Source of the DNA: Tubulanus polymorphus
Lineage: Eukaryota > Nemertea > Palaeonemertea > Tubulaniformes > Tubulanidae
Assembly: GCF_964204645.1 (NCBI RefSeq)
Contig: NC_134035.1
Coordinates: 7,068,501 to 7,132,500 of the forward strand
Reading direction: 5' to 3'
Length of the DNA: 64,000 bases
Position 1 is the first letter of the stretch; every line of letters starts with the position of its first letter. Made by a program: the position numbers and the translations under genes. Of this stretch, positions 1 through 12,615 are shown piece after piece. Under the pieces are notes generated by a model, which was given only the letters and a program-made list of their open reading frames with translations, did no database searches and had not been told where the DNA came from.

Positions 1-3000
1 ATGATTTTGCATAGAAAAATTTACAGCTGAAAGAAAAAACGTGACTAACTCGAGTGACTTCAGGTGAAGAGAAGCGAACACGAAAATAGATAAGAGCCAC
101 GATTTTTCTTTTTAAAATAATAAAGACATTAATCAAGATTAAGTTTCCTTCAAATGAAAATCCACTACGATCATCCGATAAAGTTTATTGCCACCATAGG
201 CTACCGCCCCTGGCTCTTTGAAGCGACAGGGAACCAGTCTTCAATTCAGAATTTATTTTACAGAAAAGCGGTTTTTAAGTTTCAGATATTTAAACTGAAA
301 AATATAAATGTTCATAAATAGATTTTACAAACGGCTGCTAACTAAGAACCCAAATGAAAGTAAAAGAAAATTAAAAGAATTTTTTAAAAACGTGAAAGTA
401 AATGTTTCACTTGTGAAATTTTGTGTCAATAAAGAATGAATTGAATTGCCGGCAGCACTATGCCGCGCATGAATACCAATTTCAAGACTGATCACGTACG
501 CTCAACCAAGTTTGGTATGCGCTGCTGAAATAACAAAAACGATTAAACAAAATCATAAAACAACGAAAACGACAACCGTTATAGCCAATATACGAAAGGA
601 ACCTAGATTTTATTACTGCATTATGTGTGTAAATATCAGAGCCCAAGAAAGGTTCTAACGAAAGTAATCGACTCCCCAAGCAAGTTATCAATCCGTGTGA
701 TAGCAATATGGGCTTTATTGTCAAAGAAGAATACTTTTATGACAAGTACATAATTAACAAAATTTAGTACAACGATGACGGGTAACCGCATACAAGGATA
801 TGATGATATATGTGGATGTGGATATTGGTACGGATAGTAGAAAGAGGTCTTCTTTCTACTGTCCGTACAGGAAATGATAGATAACATTGTATCTTTAGAG
901 TTATAAATCAACAGACTCGCGTTTGACTTTAACCCTATATAAGTATTGATGGAGGATGTTCATGCACATGATTTACTTAAAAATTTTACACATTTGGAAG
1001 TATTAGGATTACTGCGTATGTTTCTCGGAATAAATCTCTCCCGTTCTTCTCTGTAGAAAGGTCAGATTAGAAGTACATGAAATTCGTCTTCTACTACATT
1101 CATGTTACATTATTGACAAAGTCTCTCATTATATGGATTGGGGGGCGTGACCAACGCCCAGTTTCAACATGAAAAGTATGACTTGATCATCTGAATCTGG
1201 CAGCTGTTACTCTAGCTTGTTTTGGTAAATTAAGGTACGATTCATAGGAAATGGTTGTTTTGAAATTTCTATAAAATTTAGTTTTATTTGAATTATTGAT
1301 CCAGTTATACCATTTTTGTGAAAACTGGTCTTTAATGCGTTGCTCAATGGAGCTAAAAAACCCATAATTTATTATCTATCGATTGATTAAAAGGGGACAG
1401 ATTATTGAAATTATCAATTAGCAGACAGAAAATTGAAACCAAATTAATCAATTTCTTCAAATTATCAAAATAGATCAATGCATATTAAATTCATTAATTG
1501 AACAAAAACTAAAAACAACGAAATTATACCACGAATCCACGAAGCTGTTGACGAACCTTCCAGGCTGCTGACGATCTTCCAAAGGTTATAATTCACATAA
1601 TTCCATGACGCAAAAATACACACACTCAGTGACAGAGAGTCAGTTAGTCAGTTTTATAAAACAATGAACAAATTCACACGCTGAAAATCGGTCCGAATCG
1701 TACACGAAATTAAAACCATTCCCGCAGTCCATCCGAATTCCTAGCCGAAAGTCGAGTGCCAATAGAAAATCCATATCTCGCTAACCGTTACTGTTCACGA
1801 TCCAAAACATTAATAATCGTACATCCGCGATCTCCAGTCGCACTTTTAAAACAACCGTTCCAATACGGAAAACGTACCATCTCGGCTAACTACGTACAAC
1901 TACCGGTAACAGGTTACCGTACAGTTCTCAAAACTTCACAGATCTCCGCCACACCTGTAAAAATAGGCTGGAAATCAAATCAACGCCCAGGAGCTATCGC
2001 CGGAGACGATACGGATTAGTGACGTCTTCGTATCAATACTAGCACATTCCGATGAATGCTTTATTCGAATTCAATTATCGTTCTACTTAAAAAGAATCTG
2101 CGATTCGATACGCCTTTGAAATTCGATAAAATTCGATCTTGGATTTAAATCTTCAGATAACACTTAAATCCTCTACCGGGTCGGTAAAAGGGATAACTTA
2201 TGGCAAGTTTAAATTAAATATTGTCGGTTTCAGTCCACAAGCCGTGGACAAAAACTTTGAAATGGTATTTCAGAAGGTCTTTAGTTATGAACCCTGATCC
2301 CTTCGAAGAAGCTGTACGCTTGTGCACCCATGCACTCCTACAGGGACCCCCTGCAGGATGTTCCATGACTAACCACAATAGAAATTAAAATCTTACTTTC
2401 AATGAGGTGTCTCAGCAGGGAAAAATGGCTCAAAGTGATGGTATAAATTAGAATAAAAATTTAGAAAGGTAACTCAAAAGACTTATTTCAAAAATTGAAT
2501 GAAACGATTAAATCATTTCAATTCACTGCTGATCACTCAATTTAATCCCCGTAGAGCCCACGTTTCGAATTTTCTCGGAAAGTGTCAAATAAAAATGATG
2601 GATCACCGAGTCCTGCAAGTATTTCCTTTTTCATTGGTGAAAGTTTAGTCTACCGGAACTTCAGTGCAAATTACGGTTGCAGACCTGCTCTTAGACACCC
2701 TGACTTTGTGATTCATAGACTTCACATTTAAAAAGTAAAACTAGCGTCATAATGTGCAACATATTATAGTGATAAGCAATAGACGATCTTTAATTATAAA
2801 ACATCGTAAATACAAACGTACCGGTAATTGAGTCGTAACCCGATAATTCATTGCCACCGCGGTAAAACGTGCGTAGGCCCTAATGACCACGCGTCAGGGA
2901 TTGCATATTTGAAATTAAGCTTTTTTGTTCAGATTTGTTACACAATGGGCCCGTTATTTTCTTGTCACGTGATGATCACCCATCTTTCATCAATCGGTCA

Positions 3001-3077
3001 TCCCTGTTTGTCTGTTCCATGTTATTTTTTTGTGATGATACTACGAACAAAACTATACCCACCCTTCTGAACCTACT

Positions 3078-3352
3078 AAAGCCATAATCACACGGAGTGG
3101 ATTTGGCCCCATTCAAATTGGCCCACATCGGATCAAAATCTACTTCAGCCCATGCCTGATTTAGGGAGTGCGCTGACAACAAACCAATCATTCGATACTA
3201 TGAAAACAAAGCAGTGACTAAGTGATCGAGTTACTTTTGAAACCAGGATAGCGTTCAACAATCACACGTTATGAATTGACCTGTGTCTAAATTTGGCGCA
3301 GGCCTGGTCCGATATTTTTGTCGAGCTAGAAGTGCTCGTGTGATCACGGACT
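3078..3352. mobile_element. Short MITE-like inverted-repeat element
   Basis: The left end reads GCCATAATCACACG and the right end CGTGTGATCACGG, an imperfect terminal inverted repeat about 275 bp apart with no coding capacity. The interior is rich in TTGGCCC-type words. A related element with ends GCCGTGATCGCAC / GTGTGATCGCGGC lies at 51098-51253, so this is probably a dispersed non-autonomous DNA transposon family. Confidence 0.45.
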
Positions 3353-3416
3353 TATAAATCTGATTTCAGTGTCTTTGTCAGCATACTTCGTAGTAGGTAG
3401 CCTGCATATCTTGTAC

Positions 3417-3525
3417 GGCACATGTTATACTTATTTATATTTATGTATGGATATCATGTTATAAATTGTTTCAATTTCTTTGAAAAATAAAGATTATTAT
3501 ATTATATTGTATTATATTATATTAG
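3417..3525 (+). mobile_element. 5'-truncated LINE 3' end with (ATTAT)n tail
   Basis: This segment shares the words GGCACAT..TTATACTT, TATGGATATCATGTTATAAA and TTCAATTTCTTT with 52267-52350, which lies downstream of a reverse-transcriptase fragment. It ends in a simple ATTAT-type repeat, as expected for the 3' end of a non-LTR retrotransposon. Only the 3' untranslated end is present, consistent with incomplete reverse transcription. Confidence 0.55.
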
Positions 3526-4179
3526 ATTTTTCCAAACTTGACTCAGTGCACAGATGTACGCATTATACAATTCCTCATGAGAAGGGCATATCAAATTGGA
3601 CGTAAATTATTTCCTGTTTTAGAATGTAATGGGCCTATGTTCTTTCAAATAGCCTATAGGGCCTATGAGTAAGGAAAAAATCGGTGAAAATTTTAGAACT
3701 GTTAAGATTAATTGGTTGTAACTTTTAAAACTAAGACGATTTCATCAACTAAACAACGATTCTATTTACAATAATATTCCGTATGCGTTAACACCTTGCT
3801 TGAGAAGGCTTACCCATTCTTTCATTTGTATTTCATGTTACACATGCGTAGATCGGGTAGAATATCTTCGGTAACCCGCCAAAAGACCCGTTTCTTTCTA
3901 AACAATCATTAATTTTGAAGACCATCGACAAGTAACAAAATTGATGATGTTTAATGATTTAACCCCTTTATGATATAACATGCAAAGGTTCCAGCTAGAA
4001 TTGTCAATAGCAAGCGGAACGAATTCAACACTAAGATTTCGATTCAGAAAAATACGAACCTCTTCAAGTTATCAGTACTTTCACATCTCAAAATCCCTTG
4101 AAATACTTGAAGCGCTGCTGTTATCATCTCATCTGAAATATCATCTCATCTCACATTTAGATTAAAGATGATCATTTTT

Positions 4180-4985
4180 AGCCCACTTGGGACTTTAGTC
4201 CCTGCGGGCTATTGCGTTCACTTTTCGTCCGTTGTCCGTCCGTCCGTAGACGGAATCCAGTTATTTTGGTAATTTTTGAAGACGCTTCAATGTAATGTCT
4301 TGATATTTGTGTTACACATGTATTTACCCTAGACACATGTTCAGCCCAAAAAACTGGCCCTGTCAGAGTGAAGATGGCCGAATGGCAGCCATTAGCTTCC
4401 TACTGGTTTGCCATTTCTCATTGCAATTTGTGATGGGTATTCTTAGGAAAGGGATGTTTTATACCTGAGACAGGTATTTTTGATCAGCCAATTATGACGC
4501 AATTGGCGGCCATCTTGGTGTCATCAGCACTCATTCGTAGGTAGGAAAAAGTTTTTCCACATTATATTGATACCTAAGCATATTTTGTAACCACAATCAA
4601 TTGCAAAGTTGTGGCTCATGACATCGTCTATGATTGTCGTGGGTTTTAAGGACATTAGTTATTCTATATAGTCACCAGGGGGCGTTGAATAGTAGAATAA
4701 CTTAGTATTTCCTTTAGTTATTAGATTGGTACCTCGGCATATTTTGTTATCTTGATCAATTGCAAAATTGTAGTTCATGACATTTTCTATGATTGTGGTG
4801 AGTTTCAAGGTCATTGGGTTTTGTATATGGTCATCGGGGGCGTTGATTAGTAGAATTATTTAGTATTACCATATTAAATTGGTAACGAGGCATATTTTGT
4901 TATCACAATCAATTACAAAATCGTAGTATGATTGTTCTATGATTGTGGTGATTTTCAAGGTCATTGGTTTTCAAATACAGCCGCA
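4180..4985. repeat. Repeat with hairpin start and three ~155-bp tandem units
   Basis: It begins with a perfect-stem hairpin at 4180-4210 (AGCCC..GGGACT..AGTCCC..GGGCT), followed by a CCGTCC-rich run. From about 4565 a unit of about 155 bp repeats three times, starting near 4565, 4723 and 4874. Each unit carries GCATATTTTG, CAATCAATT and CTATGATTGT; the first two also carry a GGGGGCGTTGA-type word. The units have diverged from one another, so the array is not very recent. No coding function is seen. Confidence 0.6.
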
Positions 4986-5228
4986 CAGTAAAAATGGTCA
5001 TTAACAAACTGTTTCCAAATTTTCACTATTTTGACGCGACCTTAACATTTCAAATGCATTCGTCTGATTAGAAAATGATAATTCGCAAATGGTCAACTAC
5101 CATGTATTTAGCAAAATCATAAGTAATGGGAAAGTTAAGAGCAAATTTCCGATCTGATTCTGAGCCATTCAGGCTATAAACATTTAGGATATAAATACAA
5201 ATATAATATATTCATTAAACTACCAGAG

Positions 5229-5383
5229 TATTCACACACACGCACGCACGCACGCACTCACGCACCCACGCACCCACACACTCACACACACACCCACACA
5301 CACACACACTCACACACACACATACACACACATACATACATACACACATACACACACACACAAACACACACATACATACATAC
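5229..5383. repeat. (CA)n/(CACG)n microsatellite
   Basis: An imperfect dinucleotide repeat, CACG-rich at the left and pure CA/CATA towards the right, about 150 bp. It creates long open frames of alternating small and aromatic residues on the minus strand that are not genes. It lies about 600 bp upstream of the epoxide hydrolase start. Confidence 0.9.
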
Positions 5384-5991
5384 TTGATTTCGTTTCGGGT
5401 ATTATTTCTACGCATTTTAATTTTGTGTTTAATTTTTTTAATTTCGATGTGGGTTTGTGGACAGTTGTGCCGGTGTCCTTTTGACTGATTTCTGGCGGGA
5501 AACGGTGCATGCTTGGCTCGAATTGTTAGCGTCGCGCTACGGGACATGTCAAGGTCGTGTGGAGACCCGATAAGAAAAGGTTGGAGTGTATGGTAAGTCT
5601 TCTAGTTCATGTTATATTTTACAACCTTGTTGGTAATTTCGAAGCTGATATACTTCGCAAGTGAATGGTAAATCGGCAGTCGTCACGGCGGTACTTGCTT
5701 TAACAATACTGCTGCGCTCAGGCAGCAAATCATAATTCTGTAAATCGGTATATATAGTAGAGCGATGTCTAGGGTTTTTAGATGACCTACTGGGTGCGAT
5801 AATTACTTACAACGAGTTTATACAAGGGAGTATTGTAATGGAGTTTTTAAAGCTCCCAGTGTGTACATAAATGAATAGCTAATATCCTACGAACAAAGCG
5901 TCACATTGGTTTGAGCAATAATGTTTCGATTCATTGTGTCAACACATTTTCATTTTTTCCTGTTTCGTCACTTTTAATCATTTCAGTCACC

Positions 5992-8900
5992 ATGGGAATG
6001 TTTAAATTAATCGGCTATTTGGTGGTTCTACTGATATGTTTTGTAATCGGGTCTGTTATATATATGGCAACTGTAGGACCTCTACGCGTACCGGCAGTTC
6101 CTGCGATCAAAACAGGATATTGGGGACGAGACAGAACCAAGCCAAAGCTTGACGACGAAAAAATTACGCAAATCAAAATTACGTTTTCCGATGATCGATT
6201 GAACGATTTGAAATCACGTCTAGCGCAGACGTATTTCTTCGAAAGCTTGGAGAATAACAATTTTAACTATGGTTTTCGCAACGAGAAATTGCGTGAAGTC
6301 GTTAAATATTGGAACGAAATATTCGACTGGAGAAAACAAGAAAAAATGTTGAACAGTTACAATCACTTTAAAACGCAAATAGAAGGAATTTCCGTTCACT
6401 TTGTGCACATTAAATCAAAACCAAAAGCAGGTGTGTAATCTTTCAAATTTCAATAATGATACTCAAACTTATTATTTTTATCTCCAGCCATATCTGAATG
6501 CGAATTGTGTTGAATATAACGATAATGCTTGAACTTCGTAAGAACCTGATAACGATGTTTAGTTTAGTACGATTTTGAAACCAGCTTCTAGTTTTATAGA
6601 CTGGCTATCACAATTGATTTAACCTTGAATTATGACGACTAACTACCATGGTAACAGCGTGGCTGAAGGTTCGGAGAAAAATCTGATCGCTTTAAGTGTT
6701 GCATTAATTCTATATGATTTTAGGACAGACCGCAATTCCTTTGATGATGGTTCACGGCTGGCCAGGGTCATTTTATGAATTCTACAAAACCATACCCTTA
6801 CTACTGACACAGGCTAATGAGAGCACAGATTATGTTTTTGATATCGTTCTTCCATCCATTCCGGGTTACGGCTATTCAGAGGCCCCGCATCAAAAAGGTG
6901 TGTACCACTTTGATTCCGTTCATTTTCCCCAAACCAGTGCTAGGTGTGTTTAAATTCAATCAATGGTTTTGCAGGTTTTGATGCTAGTGATGCAGCCCGC
7001 GTCTTACAGAACCTGATGAAAAGATTAGGTTACGAACGTTTCTATATTCAAGGTGGTGATTGGGGTAGTATTATCGTCACAAATATGGCCGCTATGTACC
7101 CTGAGTAAATATTTGCTCTTTTAGATATCTTTGGGGTCGGTTCTATTAGAAATAGAATGACTTGCCTTTACGTTTGTTAAACTGTATTAGTAGGCCTAAC
7201 GCCCGCTGGGTTTTTCATAGCGAATAGTTGTTCAATTGTATGGATAGATGGCGCTTGGGTTCGGTTGACGTTTCTTAGATGTGCATGTGTGCATGTGTGC
7301 GCGTGTGGTGTGTATTTCACTTCGTCGCTGTAGCCAAAAGCATTTCCTGTTTGAGTTCAACTATTAAACTCTATGCAAGAAATTGAATAACAATGAAAAG
7401 TTTCTATTACTAAAATTAAAATTAAACCTTAAATGATGATAGTATTTCTCCATTACTGTATCTTGACCTTGTGGAGACACTGCACTGATTCAATTCTGCA
7501 AATATAGGGTGGGGCTACCGACTTCGATTATTGGGACAAATCAATTCAATGAATATAAATTGCTTCCAAGTCTAAACAATTAACGAAGAAAACCCGTTAT
7601 CAAAAAACAATTATTTTGAGATTTTAGCTTGATGTTTGCGGGTACGTGATAGCTAACAGTCTGAAGTTGATTTCTTTCAAGGACTTGGCTTGCTAGGCCC
7701 GGGCATTTTGTCCATGGGGGACCCTGATTTTAAAAAGCATGAGGGCTTAGCCGTTAAACTGACAAGAGGAGTCCTCATTTGACTTCTGACTTTTATAAAC
7801 CTTAAAACTACTCATAAGATGATGTATATATAATTTGATATATCATGAGACATTTCGCAAAATGCAGTGGTTTATCTTTAAAGAATAAAAAAGATGGGGG
7901 CCGCCTAAAATGTAGAAAATACATACTGGCATGCTGGCATTCCCTTAAAATCCGATCTACGATGATTCTTAGTCTTTTTCAGTTCGGTGAAAGGAATTCA
8001 TACAAATATGCACGGTGGTGCCTTTTCGACAGCTTCTGTTGTCAGACAAGTGATCACATGGCTTTTCCCCTCGCTCGTACTTGGGCCTGAAGAACCAGCG
8101 TATAGCAGCATCTTTTCACGTTTGCCAGAAATGGGTTACGCCATTATTCAAGCCACAAAACCAGATACAGTCGGTGAGAAGTTAATCAGGCTTAACTCGT
8201 ATTCTCTATGGTCTTATCAATGTAACGAGGAAAAATTGCTCGGCGCGGCAAATACTTTCTAAAAAATGGCTACCATTATACGTCTCGATTGTCTGGTTTG
8301 ATTCATTAAACGCAATTAACTTACTCATTTACAAACGAATTAGATATTGTAACGACGAAGTTTGGGAGGTATCGTTGGAAGAGTTTTATTTTATCTTGTC
8401 AAAAGATTTTTTATCACTTAAGGCGCTGCGTTAGTTGACTCACCGGCTGGTCTGGCCGCGTACATCCTCGAAAAGTTTTCTTCGTGGACTAATATGGACA
8501 ATCGTGATCATGAAGACGGTCGTGTTACACAAAAGTTTACCATGGACGAACTGCTGACAAATATTATGATTTATTGGACTAGCGGAAACATCACTCCTTC
8601 ACTTCGCTTCTACAAAGAATACATTCTATCATTAACTGGGGACAGCGCTGGGTCGACCGTCAAAGACTGGTTGCAGTGAGTAATTTTAGTATCATTTACT
8701 TGTTTTTGATATCACAATGAATGCTCCATGTATATACATGTCATACCGGTTCAATTTTGATTGGAAATTGTATCTAAAAAATGTGCCGATATTTTCTGTC
8801 TTGATTTCGGTGTGTTTGTTTTCCCAGTGTACCGGTTACCGTACCCGCTGCTTTCGCCTCATTTCCGAATGAATTCATACACACTCCAATCTACGTTACG

Positions 8901-9174
8901 AAGCTCAAGTTTATCAATTTGATTCAGGTATGTTTTCAAAGTCTACATTGCGACCTATACGATTCAGAGCTAAGAATCATGTTATTAACTGAATATTAAG
9001 GGAAAAAGATCCGACCTTTATGGTTTTGGGTTACAGGTCAGCTACATGCCAAGGGGTGGACATTTTGCTGCTTTCGAAGAACCGAAATTGGTTGCTGACG
9101 ATGTTAGAAAGTTCATAATGAGCGTCGAGACAGAAGCGAAGAAGAGAACAACCAATCAGAAAAAAGAATTATAA
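5992..9174 (+). CDS. Microsomal epoxide hydrolase (EPHX1 / juvenile-hormone epoxide hydrolase type)
   Basis: The product should open epoxides to diols (xenobiotic or terpenoid epoxides) at the ER membrane, as in the EPHX1/JHEH family. Seven exons join in frame: 5992-6430, 6724-6897, 6975-7104, 7983-8173, 8423-8675, 8828-8927 and 9037-9174, giving 474 residues; the family is about 455-465. An N-terminal membrane anchor spans roughly residues 5-29, followed by the EHN domain and an alpha/beta-hydrolase fold. HGWPG (157-161) forms the oxyanion loop. The nucleophile Asp is in GGDWGS (233), the acid Glu in FPNE (411) and the His in RGGHFAAFE (438); the spacing matches the human enzyme. The chosen ATG has a strong CACCATGG context. 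AATAAA occurs near 9588. All introns are GT-AG and all phases match. The family call is secure; substrate preference cannot be read from sequence. Confidence 0.95.
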
Positions 9175-11955
9175 GCACATATCATCGAACCTTCGTATTT
9201 GTGCCTTGATAATCAAAATAAGCTCACAGGACTATCAAATTTTAAAGTGACTTTTATCTATATAAATTAAATCCGCATTTTTGGTCACCGTGACCAATCA
9301 TACGCTATCTGCAGAGTTAGTTTATATGAATTCATCATCAACGGCGGAATTTATGTACCGTACAAATGCACAACGTTCACGTTCATGTTTTGTCAGAGAC
9401 TGTTGTTGCGGTTGTCGTAATTTCAAGATTTCAACGACTGTTTACCTACTTTGAGAGTGCAAATATATACGTCAGTGATATGGTATATATGATATTTAGA
9501 TTGTACCAGTTGATTAGAAATTTGATATTCGCTTTATGATATATGTATTACTGTGATCTCGAATCGACGTCATAATCGTGTCGACCATAAATAAACGAAT
9601 TCCATAGTTGAAGATTTTATATAGAATTGCGTACGATACATAATGAAAGATGAATCTTTATTACTGATGATCTTTTGCCCGTGGCTATTTTACATTTAAA
9701 ACATTTTTTTTCGAATATTCAGAATAAAACATAAACACCGTTATTCGAAAGCGTATATCTGTATTTCATATTGTTTCGGATGTGGATCCAGCTGCGCGGA
9801 TAGTTCATACGCTTGGCAACTCTCATGATTGTAGTCATGCTTTTTCCAAACGACACGCCCTCGTTAACTTAAGCGTGTAGTAGATAATCTATCATTCAGA
9901 GATAAACGCGAACTCCCTTCTTGATCTATTGTTGTCAAAAAATCGATTCTGAGCCCTGTCGTGAATGCATAGTTCTAACTCACTGTGTTTCTACGGAGGT
10001 ATGTACAAAATGTACAACTTATATGTTGACGGTTAAACATTAACTGATTCCCTTAGCGTTCGAATTGGTTATTGCATTAACTTCCCCCGTTGTTCATTAG
10101 TGCGTTGTGTTTGTATGAAGTTTATTTGTATATAAACGTAAAACGTCGATGCCGTAGTTCTGTTCCAACGCGTCTATGCAGCGGCTGATACGTTGTCGCC
10201 ATAGAAACTGCATTACCGTCCGTCGCGACAGTCGTATTGAGATCCAGTGTTGTTTCGGGTAAAGCACAGTGATCGTTACGATGGTTGTACGATGAGTCTT
10301 GTTTGGACATAGCTGCAGGTGAGATAAACTTAATCTTTTATATTCGCATATTAGGACCATTAGGTGTAGGGCCGAGTTAATTTTTGCAGTAGATTTAAAT
10401 GCACAGACGTTTTAATCGATAACCCCAATCGTTTTCATCCAATGGGGAAAAAGCATTAACAGTAAACAATCAAAAACCCTACGTTTCGGTATGTTACTAT
10501 TTCTAGCTGTCGAGCGCAGGATTTGTCGTGGAGATCAAATTCACTGCAACATGCGATACCTTCGTATCAAGACGAAAAGTAAAGTTCAAGTGTAAAGGCA
10601 TACTCGTTTTGCAAAGAAATCCGGTCCCATCAAGACGCATAATCACTTTGTGGTTCGACACCCCTAAAATTGACAGTCTTCAAACATACGTGAGGCCGAG
10701 ACTAAAGAATCGGAATCCTTTTAACTAGACCGATTCTTTCTAATGAGTCTCCTCGGATCATAAAAAAATCCCAAAACAATACATACTTTATTGAATCTTT
10801 TAATATGACTGCTATACACATGTATCTATATACATATATGCGCACTACGTGCATATACAACACTCGTGTTTATCCTGTGTTTGCCCAGCATCTAACGGCC
10901 TAGCAGGCCCAATAAAGTGAATCACGTTTTAACGAATATATCAGTTTTTCTATGAATAAATTCAGCTCTGTATGCAACGAATATCTAGTTAATGTAGCCT
11001 TCATAGCATCTAACGTAAATCTATAGCTTCATCTGAATTCGCATATTTCAAACCAGTTTCCTACAACAATAGTAGCCAAACAAGGTGTGGTCTATGGTTT
11101 GTGAATCATAATCATTTAACGGGTAGCACTCTGCCTGACTGAGAGCGATGCAATGGCAACATCAGGTGAATCATATTTCACTTATCTCATCGATTTTAAG
11201 CTTATTTTGGAAGAGCACTGCATTATTTCTATAAAATGAATGCGAAACTAACGTGCATTGCTATATACTGTAGTATATTTCCACGTACGTTTGTCGGTTT
11301 GTAATATATATTCATATATACTCAATATGCAAACTACGCAAACCCCGACCTAAAATTGAATATTGAGTTTTAGGCATCTGTCACCAACCAGTTTTTAAAA
11401 CCGACCAAGCACGCAGTAATGGCAGCCTGGTACCCGTGCGACACTCGTATGTTTAATGAAATTATGCGGCACAGTGCTAGATCATAGCCTAGTACGTATA
11501 ACATGAAGGTGTAAACATACTAGCAGGGATCGGTTGGAATGAATAATTCTTAAGCTGCGATGTGTCGTATGGAATAACGATAGTATCGAATGTGATTATT
11601 CAAAGCATTACGTTAAAAACAAGAGGTTCGTTTTAATAATAAAGTTAACTGTTTCAGTCTGATTTGAAAAATATTTTTGATCCTAATTATCGAATTTTAA
11701 ATTCCGAACTGTGGAACTGGGCGGCGCCCTCAGCAGGTAAACAAAATCAGCGCAATGTTTCTCGAGTAAATTGATGGTTATATGCGTGGCGATTTAGCGA
11801 TAACCGTAATAACCAATTATGATAATTTTTAGTGATTCAACTCACAACTCTAGCCCATCCAAAATGAACGTTATGGCTTCGATTTTCAAACGACAACTAA
11901 ATGCTAGTATATGCGATTATTTTTTCAGTATCTATAGTGCGCAAATACGATTAGA
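9175..11955. other. Intergenic stretch with one doubtful minus-strand exon
   Basis: This holds the 3' UTR and polyadenylation region of the epoxide hydrolase (to about 9600) and then mostly AT-rich sequence. On the minus strand, 10310-10122 is an open frame of 62 codons that follows a good acceptor (CTCACCTGCAG) and has more GC-rich, CpG-containing codons than its surroundings; it could be the last exon of an unidentified minus-strand gene. I found no matching upstream exon. A half-site of the palindromic MITE described at 13916 (AACTGTGGAACTGGG) occurs at 11707-11721. Confidence 0.35.
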
Positions 11956-12615
11956 ATGGTGTCTAATCAGGGATTGGACATGTCAGATGATCAATTAGGA
12001 CGTGGGGCCGCGGCACCGTACGGATATTCACCCGCCTCGAGGTCACTCATTTACCCGACCCCTCCATCGACGCATGGGCAGAGAATACAATGGCTGCCAC
12101 CGCAAACGCACCCAGCTCAGCAACTATCCTATCCGCATCCAAAACATCAGCAGCAACAGCAAAAAGAACACTTCCATCCATCATTCACCGGCCAGATTAA
12201 CTACGAGGTATATTCGAAACAAATTTATCAGGGATTCCGTTCTAAGAAAGTATTCGGTTGCGCAGTGTGTATGATTCTGTTCGGGTCTATTCATATATTG
12301 TCTGGTGCAATAATGGCGTTTTATATCGGTATGACGTCGGAAAGTTTTGGTGGTTACGGAATTTGGGGAGGAATATTTTTCCTGTCGACTGGTCTATTCG
12401 CCTTACTAACGTACTGGTGTAATAACACATGTACAGTTGGTTTTACGTTCGTTCTCGGAGTCATGTCCTCCGTAATTGCAGTCGTACAGTTCGTGTTAGC
12501 TATTCTGATGTGTTTGAAGTTCTACATGGCTATATTGGATGTGTTTACGTTATTTTCAACCATAGTCACGGCGATCGTTTTGTCGGTAAAATGTGCCAGT
12601 TGTAGGTTGGAATAA
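11956..12615 (+). CDS. MS4A/CD20-like four-transmembrane protein
   Basis: A single coding exon of 219 residues. The first ~90 residues are polar and rich in Pro and Gln, with a QQQQQ stretch, and should be cytoplasmic. Four hydrophobic segments follow, roughly at residues 98-120, 127-150, 155-180 and 185-210. The loop between TM1 and TM2 carries GIWGGIFFLSTG, the conserved glycine/tryptophan motif at the start of TM2 in MS4A/CD20-like proteins, and the C-terminus ends in a short CASC motif. Family members are plasma-membrane tetraspans that modulate receptors or channels; the specific role here is unknown. An acceptor-like TTTTTTCAG at 11921-11929 suggests a non-coding first exon. AATAAA lies at 12664. 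Met9 is an alternative start. Confidence 0.75.
   Translation: MVSNQGLDMSDDQLGRGAAAPYGYSPASRSLIYPTPPSTHGQRIQWLPPQTHPAQQLSYPHPKHQQQQQKEHFHPSFTGQINYEVYSKQIYQGFRSKKVFGCAVCMILFGSIHILSGAIMAFYIGMTSESFGGYGIWGGIFFLSTGLFALLTYWCNNTCTVGFTFVLGVMSSVIAVVQFVLAILMCLKFYMAILDVFTLFSTIVTAIVLSVKCASCRLE

Larger units (their letters stand above)
1..4179. other. Gene-poor stretch with repeat remnants
   Basis: I see no coding exon here that I can support. The open frames are short and lack family motifs; the longest, at 1756-2019 (+), has no recognisable domain or clear splice signals. The stretch holds a possible LINE-like 3' end around 420-446 (AATAAA followed by GAATT-type repeats), a short inverted-repeat element at about 3078-3352 and a LINE 3' tail at 3417-3525, listed separately. 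Confidence 0.5.

Noticed and set aside
1756-2019. 87-codon frame on the plus strand
   Set aside because: No ATG (starts GTG), no conserved motif and no neighbouring exon; kept as unannotated.
5215-5547. Cys/Val-rich minus-strand frames
   Set aside because: Translated CA-type microsatellite; no start context, domain or splice support.
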